Source: Vibrio coralliilyticus
GTDB lineage: Bacteria; Pseudomonadota; Gammaproteobacteria; Enterobacterales; Vibrionaceae
Direction of reading: 5' to 3'
DNA: 64,000 bases
Assembly (NCBI RefSeq): GCF_024449095.1
Contig: NZ_CP024627.1
Span: 2,666,001 to 2,730,000 of the forward strand
The notes beneath the pieces were generated by a model. That model did no database searches and was not told the origin of the DNA. It saw only the letters and a program-made list of their open reading frames with translations. Shown here in pieces: positions 38,492-48,663 of this stretch (its first letter is position 1; each line of letters opens with the position of its first letter). Both the position numbers and the translations under genes were made by a program.

Positions 38492-39517
38492 ATGAAGGGA
38501 TTCATCAAACTCATCATAGGTAACCCAATCGCTTTGGTTGGTAGCATCATCATCAGTGTTTTTCTGTTCATCGCTCTTGCTGCACCGCTACTCAGTAAAC
38601 ACGCGCCTGATAAACGTACAGGTAACCCGCATGAATATCCTGCTTTTGTTGTTAAGGCTGCTCAAGCCAACCCAGATGGCTGGGTAGCAGAAAACCTTGC
38701 CACAGATCGCCGAACCCTGCTGATGTCAAAAAAAGCGGATCACACTCTCGGTACAACACGCATGGGACGTGATGTCTGGTCTCAATTTATCCATGGTGCG
38801 CGAGTATCTCTCGCCGTAGGTTTTGGTGCCGGTATCACCGTGTGTTTTCTCGCCACAGTGATTGGTATCTCTGCAGGCTACTTCGGGGGACGTATCGATG
38901 ACATCCTAACCGCAGCGATGAACATCATGCTGGTCATTCCACAATACCCACTATTGTTCGTTCTCGCAGCCTTTATTGGCGAAGCGGGTCCATTAACCAT
39001 TGCGATGATCATTGGCCTCACAGCTTGGGCTTGGGGAGCACGAGTCGTTCGCTCGCAAACCTTAGCTTTACGAGAAAAAGAGTTTGTTAAAGCGGCAGAG
39101 GTACTTGGTGAATCATCTTGGCGAATCATCTTTGTAGAGATCCTCCCTAACCTTATCCCGATTGTCGGTGCAAGTTTTATCGGTTCAGTTATGTACGCCA
39201 TCATGATGGAAGCAACAATCTCATTTCTTGGATTAGGCGACCCGAATACGGTGAGTTGGGGCATCATGCTCTACAACGTTCAGACCTCATCTTCAATGTT
39301 GATTGGCGCTTGGTGGGAACTGTTTGCCCCTTGTGCTGCTCTAGTCCTACTCGTTACTGGCTTGGCCTTACTCAACTTCGCGGTCGATGAAATCGCCAAT
39401 CCACAGCTGCGCTCTCACAAAGGGATGAAGCGCTGGAAAAAACTTGCTCAGCAAGACAAAAAAGAACGTGAGCCAGAATTGGCCCCACAAAGTGCACTTT
39501 GGAGCGGAGATAAATAA
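38492..39517 (+). CDS. chitobiose ABC transporter permease 2 (DppC/OppC type)
   Basis: The second channel subunit, 341 residues with six helices. The EAA motif lies around FVKAAEVLGESSWRIIFVEILPN, and FLGLGDPNTVSWGIML is typical of the DppC branch. An insertion of about 60 residues after the first helix is longer than in DppC. It is tightly spaced with both neighbours (2-base gaps), so the four transport genes are translated together. Confidence 0.92.
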   Translation: MKGFIKLIIGNPIALVGSIIISVFLFIALAAPLLSKHAPDKRTGNPHEYPAFVVKAAQANPDGWVAENLATDRRTLLMSKKADHTLGTTRMGRDVWSQFIHGARVSLAVGFGAGITVCFLATVIGISAGYFGGRIDDILTAAMNIMLVIPQYPLLFVLAAFIGEAGPLTIAMIIGLTAWAWGARVVRSQTLALREKEFVKAAEVLGESSWRIIFVEILPNLIPIVGASFIGSVMYAIMMEATISFLGLGDPNTVSWGIMLYNVQTSSSMLIGAWWELFAPCAALVLLVTGLALLNFAVDEIANPQLRSHKGMKRWKKLAQQDKKEREPELAPQSALWSGDK

Positions 39518-39519
39518 TC

Positions 39520-40503
39520 ATGACAGCACCACTCATTTCTATCCGTAACCTATGTGTTGACTATATTACGGCAGCTGGCGACGTCCGTGCTTGCAACAAT
39601 GTCAGCTTTGATATAGCGCCTGGTGAAGTCTTCGGTTTGGCCGGAGAATCAGGTTGCGGAAAATCCACTGTGGCCTTCTCACTGATGCGCCTACATAAGC
39701 CACCCGCATTTATCACTGGCGGTGAAGTTATCTTCAATGGTGAGAACATTCTCAACTACAGCGATGAGCGTATGCAGGCCTTTCGCTGGAGTGAAATGTC
39801 AATGGTTTTCCAAAGTGCCATGAACGCATTAAACCCCGTTCTTCCGATGGAAGAGCAGTTTTGCGATGTGATCATGCGCCATACCAATATGACACGAGAA
39901 CAAGCTCGTAATCGTGCTGAAGGCTTGTTGGAAATCGTCGATATTCATCCAAGTCGACTGACAGATTATCCACATCAGTTCTCCGGTGGTATGCGCCAGC
40001 GTTTAGTTATTGCAATTGCTTTGGCACTCAACCCTAAAATGATCATCATGGACGAACCCACTACGGCGTTAGATGTGGTCGTTCAGCGCGAGATTTTACA
40101 GAAAATCTACGCTCTGAAAGAAGAGTTTGGATTCTCAATCTTATTCATTACTCATGACCTTTCTTTGATGGTCGAGTTTTCTGATCGCATTGGCATCATG
40201 TACTCGGGTGAATTAATCGAAGTTGCTCCATCAAAGCAAATTCTCGAGAGCCCGTACCATCCATATACCAAAGGACTAGGTAGCTCTTTCCCTCCATTAA
40301 CTGGCCCTAAAACTAAGTTAACTGGTATTCCAGGTAATCCGCTTAACTTGCTTGAAATCCCCCAAGGTTGTCGATTCCAAGCTCGCTGTGATCGCGTACA
40401 TGAAACCTGTACCAAGATACCAACTCAACTGAAACAAATAGAGCCAAATCGTTTCTCAAACTGCCACCTTTATGGCGAACCTATCGCCCAAGCCAAACTC
40501 TAG
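39520..40503 (+). CDS. chitobiose ABC transporter ATPase 1 (DppD/OppD type)
   Basis: A 327-residue ATPase of the oligopeptide-type importer. Walker A GESGCGKST, signature FSGGMRQRL, Walker B IIMDEPTTALDV and the switch HD are present. The C-terminal extension of the Opp/Dpp group carries a Cys-rich loop (GCRFQARCDRVHETC), likely a 4Fe-4S or structural site. It pairs with the next ATPase. Confidence 0.93.
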   Translation: MTAPLISIRNLCVDYITAAGDVRACNNVSFDIAPGEVFGLAGESGCGKSTVAFSLMRLHKPPAFITGGEVIFNGENILNYSDERMQAFRWSEMSMVFQSAMNALNPVLPMEEQFCDVIMRHTNMTREQARNRAEGLLEIVDIHPSRLTDYPHQFSGGMRQRLVIAIALALNPKMIIMDEPTTALDVVVQREILQKIYALKEEFGFSILFITHDLSLMVEFSDRIGIMYSGELIEVAPSKQILESPYHPYTKGLGSSFPPLTGPKTKLTGIPGNPLNLLEIPQGCRFQARCDRVHETCTKIPTQLKQIEPNRFSNCHLYGEPIAQAKL

Positions 40504-40541
40504 CGCTGGCACGAGACAACAAAGTAAAAATACTGGAGAGA

Positions 40542-41540
40542 ATGATGAGCAAAGAATTTGGCGAACTACTAATCGAAGGAAAAAATCTAGTTAAGGATTT
40601 TCCGATTAACAGCAATGCACTACAACAACCCATGATGCGTGCAATCAACGACGTATCATTCAGAATGTATAAAAGTCGTGGCCTTTCAGTGGTCGGCGAA
40701 TCTGGTTCAGGTAAATCAACCACAGCCAAAATGATCGCAAAAATGTATGCCCCGACATCTGGAACCATTGAATACAAAGGAAGAGATATCAAAACGATTG
40801 ATTCTCGATCTGATCTGATGGCTTACCGAGAAGGGGTTCAGATGGTGTGGCAAGACCCATTTGGATCTTTAAATCCAACCCACAACATTTTTCACCACAT
40901 TGCCCGTCCATTACTGATTCACAAAAAAGTGAAGCCTGGTAATAAGAAAGAGCTTGAAGAGCGTGTTTACGATCTACTCGAACAAGTCGGGCTGATCCCG
41001 CCTAAAGAAACCTCTCAGAAATTTCCCCACCAACTATCTGGTGGGCAACGCCAAAGGGTTAATCTTGCGCGCAACATTGCCGTAGGTGCAGAGGTGGTAC
41101 TAGCCGACGAACCAACATCAATGCTGGATGTGTCGATTCGAGCTGGTGTGCTCAACTTAATGGAAGAAATGAAATTTGAGAAGCAGATGTCACTGCTTTA
41201 TATCACTCACGATATCGCTACAGCTCGTTACATTGCCGAAGATCTTGCCGTGATGTATGTGGGCCATATGGTTGAATGGGGGGACACCGAAGAGATAATT
41301 CACAACCCTCAGCATCCATACACCCAGCTATTGGTCTCAGCAGTACCAGATCCAAGCAAATCGATTCACGAAAAGTTAAAAGGCAATAAGGGCGAAATCC
41401 CTCTTTGGACTCCAAGTTCTCTAGGGTGCCCTTTCGCTGGACGTTGCCAACATGCCACTAGTCAATGCCGTGAGCAGCTTCCGGAAGTCACTCAACTGTC
41501 AGACAACCACTTTGTGCGCTGTTACTTGTACCAACACTAA
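40542..41540 (+). CDS. chitobiose ABC transporter ATPase 2 (DppF/OppF type)
   Basis: The second ATPase, 332 residues (331 if it starts at the second ATG, 40545). Walker A GESGSGKST, signature LSGGQRQRV, Walker B VVLADEPTSMLDV and a C-terminal Cys loop (GCPFAGRCQHATSQC) are visible. A GGAGAG ribosome site lies before the double ATG. It completes the importer of two permeases and two different ATPases. Confidence 0.93.
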   Translation: MMSKEFGELLIEGKNLVKDFPINSNALQQPMMRAINDVSFRMYKSRGLSVVGESGSGKSTTAKMIAKMYAPTSGTIEYKGRDIKTIDSRSDLMAYREGVQMVWQDPFGSLNPTHNIFHHIARPLLIHKKVKPGNKKELEERVYDLLEQVGLIPPKETSQKFPHQLSGGQRQRVNLARNIAVGAEVVLADEPTSMLDVSIRAGVLNLMEEMKFEKQMSLLYITHDIATARYIAEDLAVMYVGHMVEWGDTEEIIHNPQHPYTQLLVSAVPDPSKSIHEKLKGNKGEIPLWTPSSLGCPFAGRCQHATSQCREQLPEVTQLSDNHFVRCYLYQH

Positions 41541-41596
41541 AACAATATCGAAGTCAGCAAGAGTGGCTGGCTTCACCTAACCACTCGGAGATTTCA

Positions 41597-43318
41597 ATGC
41601 TGCTACTTACTAACCACATTGGTTATGAATCCCTGGGACCAAAACAGGCTATTCTAATGGCAGATGTACCCAACCTACCATCTTCCACTGCCCTTTTGGT
41701 GTGTGCAGATAGTCATCAGACTGTTGCGTCACTGGATGTCGAGACTGGCACTCGAGTCGCAAATTGGCACCAGGGATATTTTTTTCGCATTGATTTTTCT
41801 AACATTCAGAAAGCTGGGCGCTACTACCTCACTTTTGATAACAGTCAGTCTGAGATCTTCTCCATCGCAAAAGATAGACTTCTAACGTCAACGCTTTCAG
41901 ACGTACTGCACTATTTTAAATCCCAACGCTGCAGCGGCATCTACGATCGTCAGGATCAAAGTGTTCCACTGTTCAATACTGAAGAACGCGTGGATGTCAG
42001 TGGCGGTTGGTATGACGCATCAGGTGATGTCAGCAAATACCTAAGCCACCTTTCTTATGCTAACTACCTCAATCCTCAACAGATTCCAATTGTGGTTTGG
42101 AATATTCTTAAAGGCCTCGAGTTGAGCCAATCCAGTACTAGCTTGGCTTCCTACACTCGCTCAAGGATGGAAGAAGAAGCTCTATTTGGTGCTGATTTTT
42201 TGGTCAGAATGCAGCATAAGTCCGGTTATTTCTACACAACGGTATTTGATAAGTGGTCAAAAGATCCAGAGCAACGCGAAATTTGTGCCTACGCCACACA
42301 AGAAGGCCATAAATCAGAGGGTTTTCAAGCGGGCTTCCGCCAAGGCGCAGGAGCGAGCATTGCAGCGTTGGCAGCCGCCGCCCGATTAGGTAAAAAAGGA
42401 GAATTCAGCACTCAACGATACCTCCATACTGCTGAATTAGGCTACCAGCACCTCAAAGAGTGCAATCGCTACTACCTTGATGATGGTGAAGAAAATATCA
42501 TTGATGAGTATTGCGCTTTGCTCGCCTCAACCGAGCTTTATAAGACCACACTCAATACTCACTATTTAGAGGAAAGTCGCGACTGGGCTCAACGTCTCAC
42601 ACAGCGCCAACACTCTGATGCTTACATTCAGCACTTCTGGTCGGCCAACAGCGATGGCTCTAGACCTTATTATCATGCAGCCGAAGCTGGGTTACCCGCG
42701 ATTGCGTTGTGCCAATATTTAGAGATAGAAAACCGTTCAGATTTGTATGAATCCGTCTTAGCAACGCTCACACAAGCTTGCTATTTCGAGTTATCTATTA
42801 CCCATAAAGTCGCTAACCCATTCGGCTATCCTCGTCAGTACGTCAAAGGGGTCAGCCAAAGCAAGCGTGACTCTTTTTTCATCGCGCAAGACAATGAGAG
42901 TGGTTACTGGTGGCAAGGAGAAAATGCTCGATTAGCCTCATTAGCCAGCATGGGATACCTTGCTCAAACTCACTTAACCGATACCAACCTCAAACAAGCA
43001 TTAACTGATTTCTCACAGCACGCCCTTAACTGGATTCTTGGGTTAAATCCGTATGACATGTGTATGTTAGATGGTCATGGACATAACAACCCTAACTACT
43101 TACCCCATCTCGGTTTCTTTAATGCCAAAGGCGGTATTTGCAATGGTATCACTGCAGGATTTGATGACGCCGAAGGGATCGCTTTTAACCCTAATGAGCA
43201 CAAAGATGACATGCTACAGAACTGGCGCTGGGGTGAGCAATGGCTCCCTCATGGCGCATGGTTCCTGCTAGCTATACTCGCCCAACACACGCATTTTCAA
43301 TCCACGGAGAATCACTAA
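41597..43318 (+). CDS. family GH9 glycosidase of the chitobiose operon
   Basis: A 573-residue enzyme with an N-terminal immunoglobulin-like domain (CelD_N type, about residues 1-85) and an (alpha/alpha)6 GH9 domain. The catalytic base pair is in GGWYDASGD (Asp140 and Asp144), and the acid Glu547 is in WRWGEQWLPHG. It is annotated as an endoglucanase in many genomes, but there is no signal peptide and the context is chitin. I recall that relatives in Photobacterium and V. cholerae (VC0615) act as exo-beta-D-glucosaminidases. A role in trimming deacetylated (GlcN) chito-oligosaccharides in the cytoplasm fits, and fits the neighbouring glucosamine kinase. Confidence 0.87.
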   Translation: MLLLTNHIGYESLGPKQAILMADVPNLPSSTALLVCADSHQTVASLDVETGTRVANWHQGYFFRIDFSNIQKAGRYYLTFDNSQSEIFSIAKDRLLTSTLSDVLHYFKSQRCSGIYDRQDQSVPLFNTEERVDVSGGWYDASGDVSKYLSHLSYANYLNPQQIPIVVWNILKGLELSQSSTSLASYTRSRMEEEALFGADFLVRMQHKSGYFYTTVFDKWSKDPEQREICAYATQEGHKSEGFQAGFRQGAGASIAALAAAARLGKKGEFSTQRYLHTAELGYQHLKECNRYYLDDGEENIIDEYCALLASTELYKTTLNTHYLEESRDWAQRLTQRQHSDAYIQHFWSANSDGSRPYYHAAEAGLPAIALCQYLEIENRSDLYESVLATLTQACYFELSITHKVANPFGYPRQYVKGVSQSKRDSFFIAQDNESGYWWQGENARLASLASMGYLAQTHLTDTNLKQALTDFSQHALNWILGLNPYDMCMLDGHGHNNPNYLPHLGFFNAKGGICNGITAGFDDAEGIAFNPNEHKDDMLQNWRWGEQWLPHGAWFLLAILAQHTHFQSTENH

Positions 43319-43319
43319 G

Positions 43320-44195
43320 ATGACGCATTATTACGTTGGTGTGGATGGTGGTGGCACTTCCTGTCGCGTACGCATCAGAGATCCACACGGAAAGCTACTA
43401 GGCGAAGCCAAAAGTGGTAGTGCCAACATTTTGCTGGGTGTAGACATTGCGCTGAACTCCATTATCGAAGCGACTTCCAAAGCCGCCCAAGGTGCAGGCT
43501 TAGATCATACCCACTTCCAATACATGCACTTAGGTTTAGCCCTTGCAGGAGCCGAACAAAAATCCACTTGGCATGACTTCATGGCTCTTACTCACCCTTT
43601 TGCTTCACTGGTGCTCAATACTGATGCTTATGGTGCCTGCTTAGGCGCCCACAATGGAGATAGTGGCGCCATCATGATCGCTGGCACAGGATCGTGTGGC
43701 ATTTACTTGGCTGGTAGCGAACAACATGTCGTTGGTGGTCGCGAATTTCCCATTTCCGATCAAGGTGGTGGCGCAATTATGGGGCTAAGGCTCATCCAGA
43801 AAGTCTTACTAGCAGAGGATGGTATTCAAGAGAAAACTCCGCTATGTCATAAGGTGATGGCTCATTTCTCCAACGATGTTGATCAGATTGTTAGCTGGTC
43901 TAAACACGCCTTGCCTCGGGATTATGGCCAATTCTCACCAACAATATTTCACTACGCTAAAAGCGCAGACCCATTAGCACTTTCACTGCTTAAGCAGACT
44001 GCTGAAGATATCGAAATGTTCATTTGTGCTCTTCATCGCAAAGGAGCAACACGAATTTGTTTAATGGGGAGTATCGCAGAACGCATTTACGATTGGCTTT
44101 CTCCTCCTGTCCAACAATGGATTGTTGAGCCAAAGCTCGACGCGATTGAAGGTGCCTTGATGTTTGCAGGCAAGCCTGAACACAATTTGTATTAA
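43320..44195 (+). CDS. gspK: glucosamine kinase (GspK-like, BadF/BadG/BcrA ATPase family)
   Basis: A 291-residue sugar kinase of the ASKHA fold. The phosphate-1 loop GVDGGGTSCRVR starts the protein, and the adenosine-binding and phosphate-2 regions follow (AGTGSCGIYL). V. cholerae VC0614, in the same place, was purified as a glucosamine-specific kinase. It starts one base after the GH9 stop codon, so the two are translated together. It would phosphorylate GlcN, and perhaps GlcNAc, released inside the cell. Confidence 0.87.
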   Translation: MTHYYVGVDGGGTSCRVRIRDPHGKLLGEAKSGSANILLGVDIALNSIIEATSKAAQGAGLDHTHFQYMHLGLALAGAEQKSTWHDFMALTHPFASLVLNTDAYGACLGAHNGDSGAIMIAGTGSCGIYLAGSEQHVVGGREFPISDQGGGAIMGLRLIQKVLLAEDGIQEKTPLCHKVMAHFSNDVDQIVSWSKHALPRDYGQFSPTIFHYAKSADPLALSLLKQTAEDIEMFICALHRKGATRICLMGSIAERIYDWLSPPVQQWIVEPKLDAIEGALMFAGKPEHNLY

Positions 44196-44204
44196 GAGGT
44201 TATC

Positions 44205-46112
44205 ATGAGCTATCGCATTGACCTTACTGTCTTATCAGAACACAAACACTACTGCCGGTTTGGTCTAACCCTGCACAACCTATCTGAACAAACGCTAGTG
44301 AACTGGCAATTACAGTTTATCATTGACCGATACATCCTTCCCGATAGCTTCAGTAACGGGCAAATAAAGCAAACAGGGAGCTTTTGTGTTGTTGAGCCAG
44401 ATAATCACACTTTGGCGGCCAATCAGCATTATTATTGCGAATTTAGCATCAATACTGCCCCATTACGTTTCTATACTGATGGGTTGAAAGATGCGTTAGT
44501 GCTCAACCAGCATGGTGCCATTAAATTGCCGGTTTCAATAACACCCATCGTGCTCGCCTCCCCTTACCAAGAACGTACTCAGTTATCTCCGACCACAGCG
44601 GCTGAACATGCGCTGATACCTATGCCTAATCATATTAGCTATCAGGAGGGCGTTTTTTATTTATCTGCCGCCAGTCAAATCACTCTCCAAACCGCTCAAG
44701 CTGAAAAAGCAGCAACATGGCTCGAAGACGAACTCCAGACTTTGTATGGCTATCAAGCTAAAGCGATTGGTCAAAGCGAAATTTTGTTTCGCAATAACCC
44801 TACCCTCGATGAAGGCCAGTATCAGTTATTCGTTTCTGCCACAGGCATCCGGATCGAATCCGCTTCAGCAGCTGGTTTTGTTCATGCGAGCGCAACCTTA
44901 ATGCAATTGATCAAGCAGGAAAACCATCAACTCTCGGTTCCGTATGTCAAAGTCGTGGATACACCGCGCTTTAGATATCGCGGCATGATGCTTGACTGCG
45001 CCCGTCACTTTCATCCGCTCGAAGATATCAAAAGACTGATCAATCAACTCGCTCATTACAAATTCAACACTTTTCACTGGCACTTAACCGATGATGAAGG
45101 CTGGAGGCTGGAAATCAACGCATTTCCACAGCTAACACAAGTAGGAGCTCATCGTGGTCAAACAGCGACACTTGAGCCTCAATTCAGCCACCTATCTAGC
45201 ATGTATGGCGGTTACTATACCCAGCAACAAGTGCGTGAAGTGATTATTTATGCTCAAGAGCGCGGAATCACCGTCATTCCAGAGATTGATATTCCTGGGC
45301 ACTGCCGCGCAGCGATTAAAGCATTGCCTGAATTGCTTTGTGACCCTAGCGATAAGTCAGAATTTCGCAGTATTCAACATTACACCGACAATGTACTTTC
45401 CCCTTCAATTCCTGGTACGTATGAGTTTCTCGATAAAGTACTCGAAGAAGTTGCCCAGCTGTTCCCTGCACCTTGGGTGCATATAGGCGCCGATGAAGTG
45501 CCCGACGGTGTCTGGCTACAAAGCGCAAACTGCCAAGCTCTGATGGAAACCCAAGGATATCAAAATAGCAAAGAACTGCAGGGACACCTGCTTCGCTATG
45601 CCGAGCAGAAGCTACGCTCACTCGGCAAACGCATGGTTGGTTGGGAGGAAGCCCAACATGGCGACAAAGTCAGTAAAGATACTGTCATTTATTCATGGCT
45701 GAGTGAAGACGCTGCACTCAAATGTGCCAAACAAGGATTTGATGTCATCCTTCAGCCAGCTCAGTCCACCTATTTAGATATGGCCCAAGATTACGCACCA
45801 GAAGAGCCGGGGGTTGACTGGGCAAACGTCATTCCACTTGAAAGCGCCTACCGCTATGAACCCCTCGCGGATATTCCAGATGAGGACCCAATACGTAAAC
45901 GCATTCTTGGTATTCAGTGCGCTCTATGGTGTGAACTTATCCACAATCAACCACGGCTTGATTATATGGTGTTCCCTCGTCTCACAGCACTAGCGGAAGC
46001 TTGCTGGACAATGAAAGAACATCGCGACTGGCACGACTATCAAGCAAGACTGAAAGGCCACTTATCTTTATTGGATAAGCAACGCATCAATTATCGCAAC
46101 CCTTGGAAGTAA
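44205..46112 (+). CDS. cytoplasmic beta-N-acetylhexosaminidase (GH20)
   Basis: Releases terminal GlcNAc from chito-oligosaccharides. The 635-residue protein has an N-terminal domain resembling the bacterial accessory domain, then the GH20 barrel with RYRGMMLDCARHF, HWHLTDDEGWRLE and the catalytic pair Asp430-Glu431 in HIGADEVPDG. It has no signal peptide, so it acts on imported sugars, alongside the phosphorylase. In V. furnissii a cytoplasmic enzyme of this kind cleaves GlcNAc from aryl and chito-oligosaccharides. Confidence 0.92.
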   Translation: MSYRIDLTVLSEHKHYCRFGLTLHNLSEQTLVNWQLQFIIDRYILPDSFSNGQIKQTGSFCVVEPDNHTLAANQHYYCEFSINTAPLRFYTDGLKDALVLNQHGAIKLPVSITPIVLASPYQERTQLSPTTAAEHALIPMPNHISYQEGVFYLSAASQITLQTAQAEKAATWLEDELQTLYGYQAKAIGQSEILFRNNPTLDEGQYQLFVSATGIRIESASAAGFVHASATLMQLIKQENHQLSVPYVKVVDTPRFRYRGMMLDCARHFHPLEDIKRLINQLAHYKFNTFHWHLTDDEGWRLEINAFPQLTQVGAHRGQTATLEPQFSHLSSMYGGYYTQQQVREVIIYAQERGITVIPEIDIPGHCRAAIKALPELLCDPSDKSEFRSIQHYTDNVLSPSIPGTYEFLDKVLEEVAQLFPAPWVHIGADEVPDGVWLQSANCQALMETQGYQNSKELQGHLLRYAEQKLRSLGKRMVGWEEAQHGDKVSKDTVIYSWLSEDAALKCAKQGFDVILQPAQSTYLDMAQDYAPEEPGVDWANVIPLESAYRYEPLADIPDEDPIRKRILGIQCALWCELIHNQPRLDYMVFPRLTALAEACWTMKEHRDWHDYQARLKGHLSLLDKQRINYRNPWK

Positions 46113-46200
46113 CTTTTGCTGACGGCCATAGCCCTTAGCAGTTTTCTCTAGCAAATATATTAGGCCACGGCTTCAGTGGCAGTAGGAAAAGGAATAAAAC

Positions 46201-48609
46201 ATGAAATACGGCTATTTCGATAACGACAATCGCGAATACGTCATTACTCGCCCTGATGTCCCTGCACCATGGACAAATTATTTGGGCACAGAGAAGTTCT
46301 GTACGGTTATCTCGCACAACGCGGGCGGCTACTCATTCTACAACTCTCCAGAATACAACCGTGTTACTAAATTCCGCCCTAACGCAACATTCGATCGCCC
46401 GGGGCACTACGTTTACCTGCGTGATGATGAGTCGGGGGACTACTGGTCAATCTCTTGGCAACCCGTTGCAAAAAGCTTAGATGAAGCCAACTACGAAGTT
46501 CGCCATGGCTTGTCTTACTCTAAGTTCAAATGTGAATACAGCGACATTATCGCAACCAAAACACTATTCGTACCAAAAGGTGAAGATGCTGAAATCTGGG
46601 ATGTAGTGATTAAAAACACCTCTGACAAACCACGTACCATCAGCGCATTCTCATTTGTTGAGTTCTCATTCAGCCACATTCAATCTGATAACCAAAACCA
46701 TCAGATGTCTCTGTACTCAGCAGGCACGGCTTACAACGAGGGCGTGATTGAGTACGACCTGTATTACAATACCAACGATGCCGAAGGTTTCTACTACCTA
46801 GCTTCGACGTTTGACCCAGATTCATACGACGGCCAACGTGACAGTTTCCTAGGTCTATACCGCGACGAAGCAAACCCGCTAGCCGTAGAACAAGGTCAAT
46901 GTTTCAACACCGCGCAAACATGTTACAACCACTGCGGCTCTCTGCATAAGCAGTTTACTATCCAGCCTGGTGAAGAAGTACGCTTTGCCTACATTCTAGG
47001 TATAGGTAAAGGCAACGGAGAGCGTCTACGTGCTAAATACCAAGACCTTGCTGAAGTCGACAATGCATTCGCTGGTATCAAAGCACACTGGGATGAGCGT
47101 TGTGGCAAGTTCCAAGTGACATCGCCAAACCAAGGCCTAGATACAATGATCAACGCTTGGACGCTATACCAAGCAGAAACTTGTGTCGTGTGGTCTCGCT
47201 TTGCGTCGTTCATCGAAGTCGGTGGTCGCACTGGTCTTGGTTACCGCGATACCGCGCAAGATGCGATTTCCGTACCTCACGCCAACCCAGAAATGACGCG
47301 TAAACGTATCGTTGACCTATTACGCGGCCAAGTAAAAGCGGGGTACGGCCTACACCTATTCGATCCAGATTGGTTTGATCCTGAAAAAGCAGACGTTAAA
47401 CCCTCGAAATCACCAACGGTTGTTCCCACTCCATCTGACGAGGACAAGATCCACGGCATCGAAGACACCTGTTCTGATGACCATCTATGGCTAGTTCCAA
47501 CCATCTGTAAGTACGTGATGGAAACTGGTGAGCACAGCTTCTTTGACGAAGTGATCCCTTACGCAGATGGCGGCGACGCGAGCGTTTATGACCACATGAA
47601 AGCCGCACTAGACTTCTCAGCTGAATATGTGGGTCAAACCGGTATCTGTAAAGGTCTGCGGGCAGACTGGAATGACTGCCTAAACCTAGGAGGCGGTGAA
47701 TCTTCAATGGTGTCGTTCCTACACTTCTGGGCACTGCAAGAGTTCATCGACCTAGCGAAATACCTAGGTAAACAAGCCGACGTTGAGAAATACACGGAAA
47801 TGGCAGCAAATGTTCGTGAAGCATGTGAAACCCACCTTTGGGATGACGAAGGCGGTTGGTACATCCGTGGTCTGACGAAGAATGGCGACAAGATTGGTAC
47901 CGCGCAACAAGCAGAAGGTCGAGTACACCTTGAGTCGAACACACTAGCCGTACTTTCTGGCGCGGTCTCCCAAGAGCGTGGTGAAAAAGCGATGGACGCC
48001 GTAGACGAGAACCTATTCTCTGAATACGGCTTACACCTCAACTCACCATCCTTTGCAACACCAAATGACGACATTGGCTTTGTAACCCGTGTTTACCAAG
48101 GCGTAAAAGAGAATGGGGCCATCTTCTCGCATCCAAACCCATGGGCTTGGGTTGCTGAAGCGAAACTAGGCCGTGGTGACCGTGCAATGAAATTCTACGA
48201 CGCACTCAACCCATACAACCAAAACGACATCATCGAAAAACGCATCGCTGAACCATACTCCTACGTACAGTTCATTATGGGGCGCGATCACCAAGATCAT
48301 GGCCGAGCTAACCACCCTTGGCTAACAGGGACATCCGGCTGGGCTTACTTCGCAGTCACCAACTTTATTCTTGGTGTGCGTACAGGCTTCGATGGCTTAA
48401 CGATCGACCCATGTATCCCAACTGATTGGCCCGGTTTTGAAGTAACTCGCCAATGGCTAGAGGCGACGTACAACATCAAAGTGGAGAACCCAGACTCAGT
48501 GAGCAAAGGGGTCAAATCGATCCTAGTCAATGGAGAAAAAGTGTCTGGCGTCACGATACCCGTACAGCCAAAAGGTAGCGTAAACAACGTCGTCGTTGTG
48601 CTTGGTTAA
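46201..48609 (+). CDS. chbP: N,N'-diacetylchitobiose phosphorylase (GH94)
   Basis: Splits imported (GlcNAc)2 with phosphate to GlcNAc-1-phosphate and GlcNAc, saving one ATP per disaccharide. The 802-residue protein has the GH94 layout: N-terminal beta sandwich, helical linker, (alpha/alpha)6 barrel and C-terminal sheet. The catalytic acid is Asp492 in ADWNDCLNLGGGES, the same number as in V. proteolyticus ChbP. A strong AAAGGA ribosome site lies before ATG 46201. Base composition (codon choice) suggests high expression. The mutase that uses its product follows. Confidence 0.96.
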   Translation: MKYGYFDNDNREYVITRPDVPAPWTNYLGTEKFCTVISHNAGGYSFYNSPEYNRVTKFRPNATFDRPGHYVYLRDDESGDYWSISWQPVAKSLDEANYEVRHGLSYSKFKCEYSDIIATKTLFVPKGEDAEIWDVVIKNTSDKPRTISAFSFVEFSFSHIQSDNQNHQMSLYSAGTAYNEGVIEYDLYYNTNDAEGFYYLASTFDPDSYDGQRDSFLGLYRDEANPLAVEQGQCFNTAQTCYNHCGSLHKQFTIQPGEEVRFAYILGIGKGNGERLRAKYQDLAEVDNAFAGIKAHWDERCGKFQVTSPNQGLDTMINAWTLYQAETCVVWSRFASFIEVGGRTGLGYRDTAQDAISVPHANPEMTRKRIVDLLRGQVKAGYGLHLFDPDWFDPEKADVKPSKSPTVVPTPSDEDKIHGIEDTCSDDHLWLVPTICKYVMETGEHSFFDEVIPYADGGDASVYDHMKAALDFSAEYVGQTGICKGLRADWNDCLNLGGGESSMVSFLHFWALQEFIDLAKYLGKQADVEKYTEMAANVREACETHLWDDEGGWYIRGLTKNGDKIGTAQQAEGRVHLESNTLAVLSGAVSQERGEKAMDAVDENLFSEYGLHLNSPSFATPNDDIGFVTRVYQGVKENGAIFSHPNPWAWVAEAKLGRGDRAMKFYDALNPYNQNDIIEKRIAEPYSYVQFIMGRDHQDHGRANHPWLTGTSGWAYFAVTNFILGVRTGFDGLTIDPCIPTDWPGFEVTRQWLEATYNIKVENPDSVSKGVKSILVNGEKVSGVTIPVQPKGSVNNVVVVLG

Positions 48610-48663
48610 CTACCCAATGAGCCTCTCACAGAGGCTCTTCGCGATAAATAAAGGATTATAGAT

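Noticed and set aside
47634-48074. 146-codon minus-strand ORF (and others under chbP)
   Set aside because: Antisense to chitobiose phosphorylase, no ribosome site; long only because of the biased codon use of chbP.
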